From assembly GCA_041172365.1 (NCBI GenBank), contig JBEDKD010000024.1:1-6384 (forward strand): DNA of 6,384 nucleotides, given 5' to 3'. Origin of the DNA: JBEDKD01 sp041172365. GTDB taxonomy: Bacteria; Cyanobacteriota; Cyanobacteriia; Cyanobacteriales; Microcoleaceae. The first letter of the stretch is position 1, and every line of letters starts with the position of its first letter. This document shows positions 4,968 through 6,384 of the stretch, one piece after another. A program made the position numbers and the translations under genes. The notes below the pieces were generated by a model that ran no database searches, was not told where the DNA came from, and saw only the letters and a program-made list of their open reading frames with translations.

Positions 4968-6384
4968 TTAGATAATTCCGACAACATTTTGTAATGTGGT
5001 TTTAAATGTTTGATATGATTTTTCCAGACTCTCCAAAAGTTTTTCCGCGTTGCTGGTAGTACCCTGTCGCCCTAGAGCCTCTAATTCCTTACATAATTGA
5101 GAAAACACGATCGCGCCTAAATTCGCACTACTAGAGCGCAAAGTATGAGCAGCAATTCGTAAAGCTTCCGAGTCGGCACTCACGACAGCCTCCCGTATTT
5201 GTTGTAACAATTGGGGCGCATCTTCTAAATAATTATCAACAATTTGAGTGAGAATTTTATCCGCGTTTACTCCAGCCATATCTCGAAGAGACTTAATTAC
5301 CCTCACATCAATGATCGCAGAAATTGATATCACCTCATCCTCTGGATTTTCCCCCGATGGGAGAGTGGGTTTTATCTGTTTAAGCACAGAGATTAATTCT
5401 TCCAGACGCAAGGGTTTACTAATATAATCATCCATACCAGCTTGTAAAAATCTCTCGCGATCGCCTTCCATCGCGTAAGCCGTGATCGCGATAATACGAG
5501 GACGTTGCTCAGACATCATTTCCAGAATATGACGAGTCGCGTCTAAACCATCCATTTTTGGCATTTCCACATCCATTAACACAACATCATAAACTTGACG
5601 AGAAACCGCGTCTAAAACTTCCACACCATTACTGACAACATCCGCGTGATACCCTAATTTTTCTAAAGTTAACAAAGCCACTTTTTGATTAACCGTATTA
5701 TCTTCCGCCAACAAAATTCGGAGCGGAATTTCCTGTGCTAACAGAGGCCATTTACTAATTTCTGATCGGGGCGTAATTTGACAATAATCATCCGACAAAG
5801 ATGAACCAAATCTCTGACAAATTTCCACATTACTACGTTGAGTTTCTGTGGGATTATGACTTTCACCTTCCCTCACAATAATCGTAAAATAAAAAGTGGA
5901 ACCAGACTCTAAATAAGTAGAATTAACATCCCCAGAAACTTGCCAATGAGGAGGCGGATCACCCCCACAACAACCCCGACTCATTACCCATATTGTCCCC
6001 CCCATCATTTCACTTAATCTTTTACTAATCGCTAACCCTAAACCCGTTCCCCCATAACGACGACTGGTAGAAGCATCTACTTGACTAAAAGACTTAAAGA
6101 GACGATCCATTCTCTCAGGCGCAATACCAATGCCTGTATCGCGTACTCTAAATTCCATTTCATAAAGTTTGTCGGCTAGGGGAGAGGCTTTTACTGATAA
6201 AATAACTCCTCCTTTGTCTGTAAATTTGATCGCGTTACTGAGAAGATTAAGTAAAATTTGTCGCAGTCGAGTCACATCTCCCATAAGTATTAAAGGAGTT
6301 TCTGGTGCTATTTTGTAAGTCAACGTCAAACCTTTTTCTTTGGAATTAAATCCTAATAAATTGCAAATACTGTCAATATTATTG
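4968..6384 (-). CDS. Hybrid sensor histidine kinase, C-terminal part (HATPase-REC-HPt), 5' end outside the window
   Basis: At least 471 residues are visible; the reading frame runs off the right edge, so sensor and phospho-histidine (DHp) domains are missing. Numbered from the first full codon, residues about 1-170 are the ATP-binding domain: N-box with Asn46 and Asn50 (LLNLLSNAIKF), G1 DTGIGI (82-87), the F-box around LFKSFSQVD, and G2 GGTGLGLA (111-118). A loop with GGDPPPHW replaces the usual short turn before STFYFTI, a form I associate with cyanobacterial hybrid kinases. Residues 222-338 are a receiver: Glu227-Asp228, phospho-acceptor Asp271 (LMDVEMPKMDG), Thr301 and Lys323. Residues about 362-471 are an HPt domain with His413 in AAHTLRSSSANLGA. 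The order implies an internal His-Asp-His relay that then phosphorylates a separate receiver. The stimulus cannot be told from this part. Confidence 0.95.
   Translation of the reverse strand, partial: NNIDSICNLLGFNSKEKGLTLTYKIAPETPLILMGDVTRLRQILLNLLSNAIKFTDKGGVILSVKASPLADKLYEMEFRVRDTGIGIAPERMDRLFKSFSQVDASTSRRYGGTGLGLAISKRLSEMMGGTIWVMSRGCCGGDPPPHWQVSGDVNSTYLESGSTFYFTIIVREGESHNPTETQRSNVEICQRFGSSLSDDYCQITPRSEISKWPLLAQEIPLRILLAEDNTVNQKVALLTLEKLGYHADVVSNGVEVLDAVSRQVYDVVLMDVEMPKMDGLDATRHILEMMSEQRPRIIAITAYAMEGDRERFLQAGMDDYISKPLRLEELISVLKQIKPTLPSGENPEDEVISISAIIDVRVIKSLRDMAGVNADKILTQIVDNYLEDAPQLLQQIREAVVSADSEALRIAAHTLRSSSANLGAIVFSQLCKELEALGRQGTTSNAEKLLESLEKSYQTFKTTLQNVVGII

Noticed and set aside
4634..4987. 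Open frame of 117 codons on the minus strand between kinase and response regulator
   Set aside because: It overlaps the kinase 3' end by 20 bp, and its translation follows GC-rich hairpins and short repeats (SSRARAPLSPEP). It has no recognisable family or ribosome-binding site.

Overview
The window looks like a cyanobacterial chromosome segment. It holds three exact copies of the HIP1 octamer GCGATCGC (1687-1694, 3752-3759, 5457-5464) plus many near-copies. Its intergenic DNA is full of small palindromic and tandem repeats of the kind common in filamentous and colonial cyanobacteria. The hybrid-kinase protein style also fits. All four supported genes lie on the minus strand, so they read from right to left.

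Reading in the direction of transcription, the window opens with the 3' part of a hybrid sensor histidine kinase (4968-6384, N-terminus outside the window) with an ATPase domain, a receiver domain and a C-terminal HPt domain. A 553-bp gene-free stretch follows. It holds GC-rich hairpins, a 15-bp direct repeat and two tandem copies of a roughly 90-bp structured repeat. Next comes a short single-receiver response regulator (3896-4414) with an odd, apparently truncated C-terminus. It is closed by a strong 53-nt hairpin with a nine-T tract.

The metabolic part is pflB (1359-3641, pyruvate formate-lyase, 760 aa) and pflA (260-991, its radical-SAM activating enzyme, 243 aa). PflA would install a glycyl radical on Gly735 of PflB. 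The active enzyme then converts pyruvate plus CoA to acetyl-CoA plus formate, a fermentative route expected in the dark without oxygen. The two genes are not tightly coupled: 367 bp separate them. That gap holds, in order, a dispersed-repeat block, a putative terminator after pflB, a candidate extended -10 promoter for pflA, and a 127-nt uninterrupted polypurine/polypyrimidine tract built of 7-bp units that would form most of the pflA leader.

Beyond pflA (1-259) there is no gene, only a likely terminator, two palindromic repeat copies and one copy of a dispersed GATGCTCCC element. No undescribed multi-gene system is visible. The parts most worth a second look are the repeat-built pflA leader, the tandem structured repeat abutting the response-regulator promoter, and the truncated regulator.
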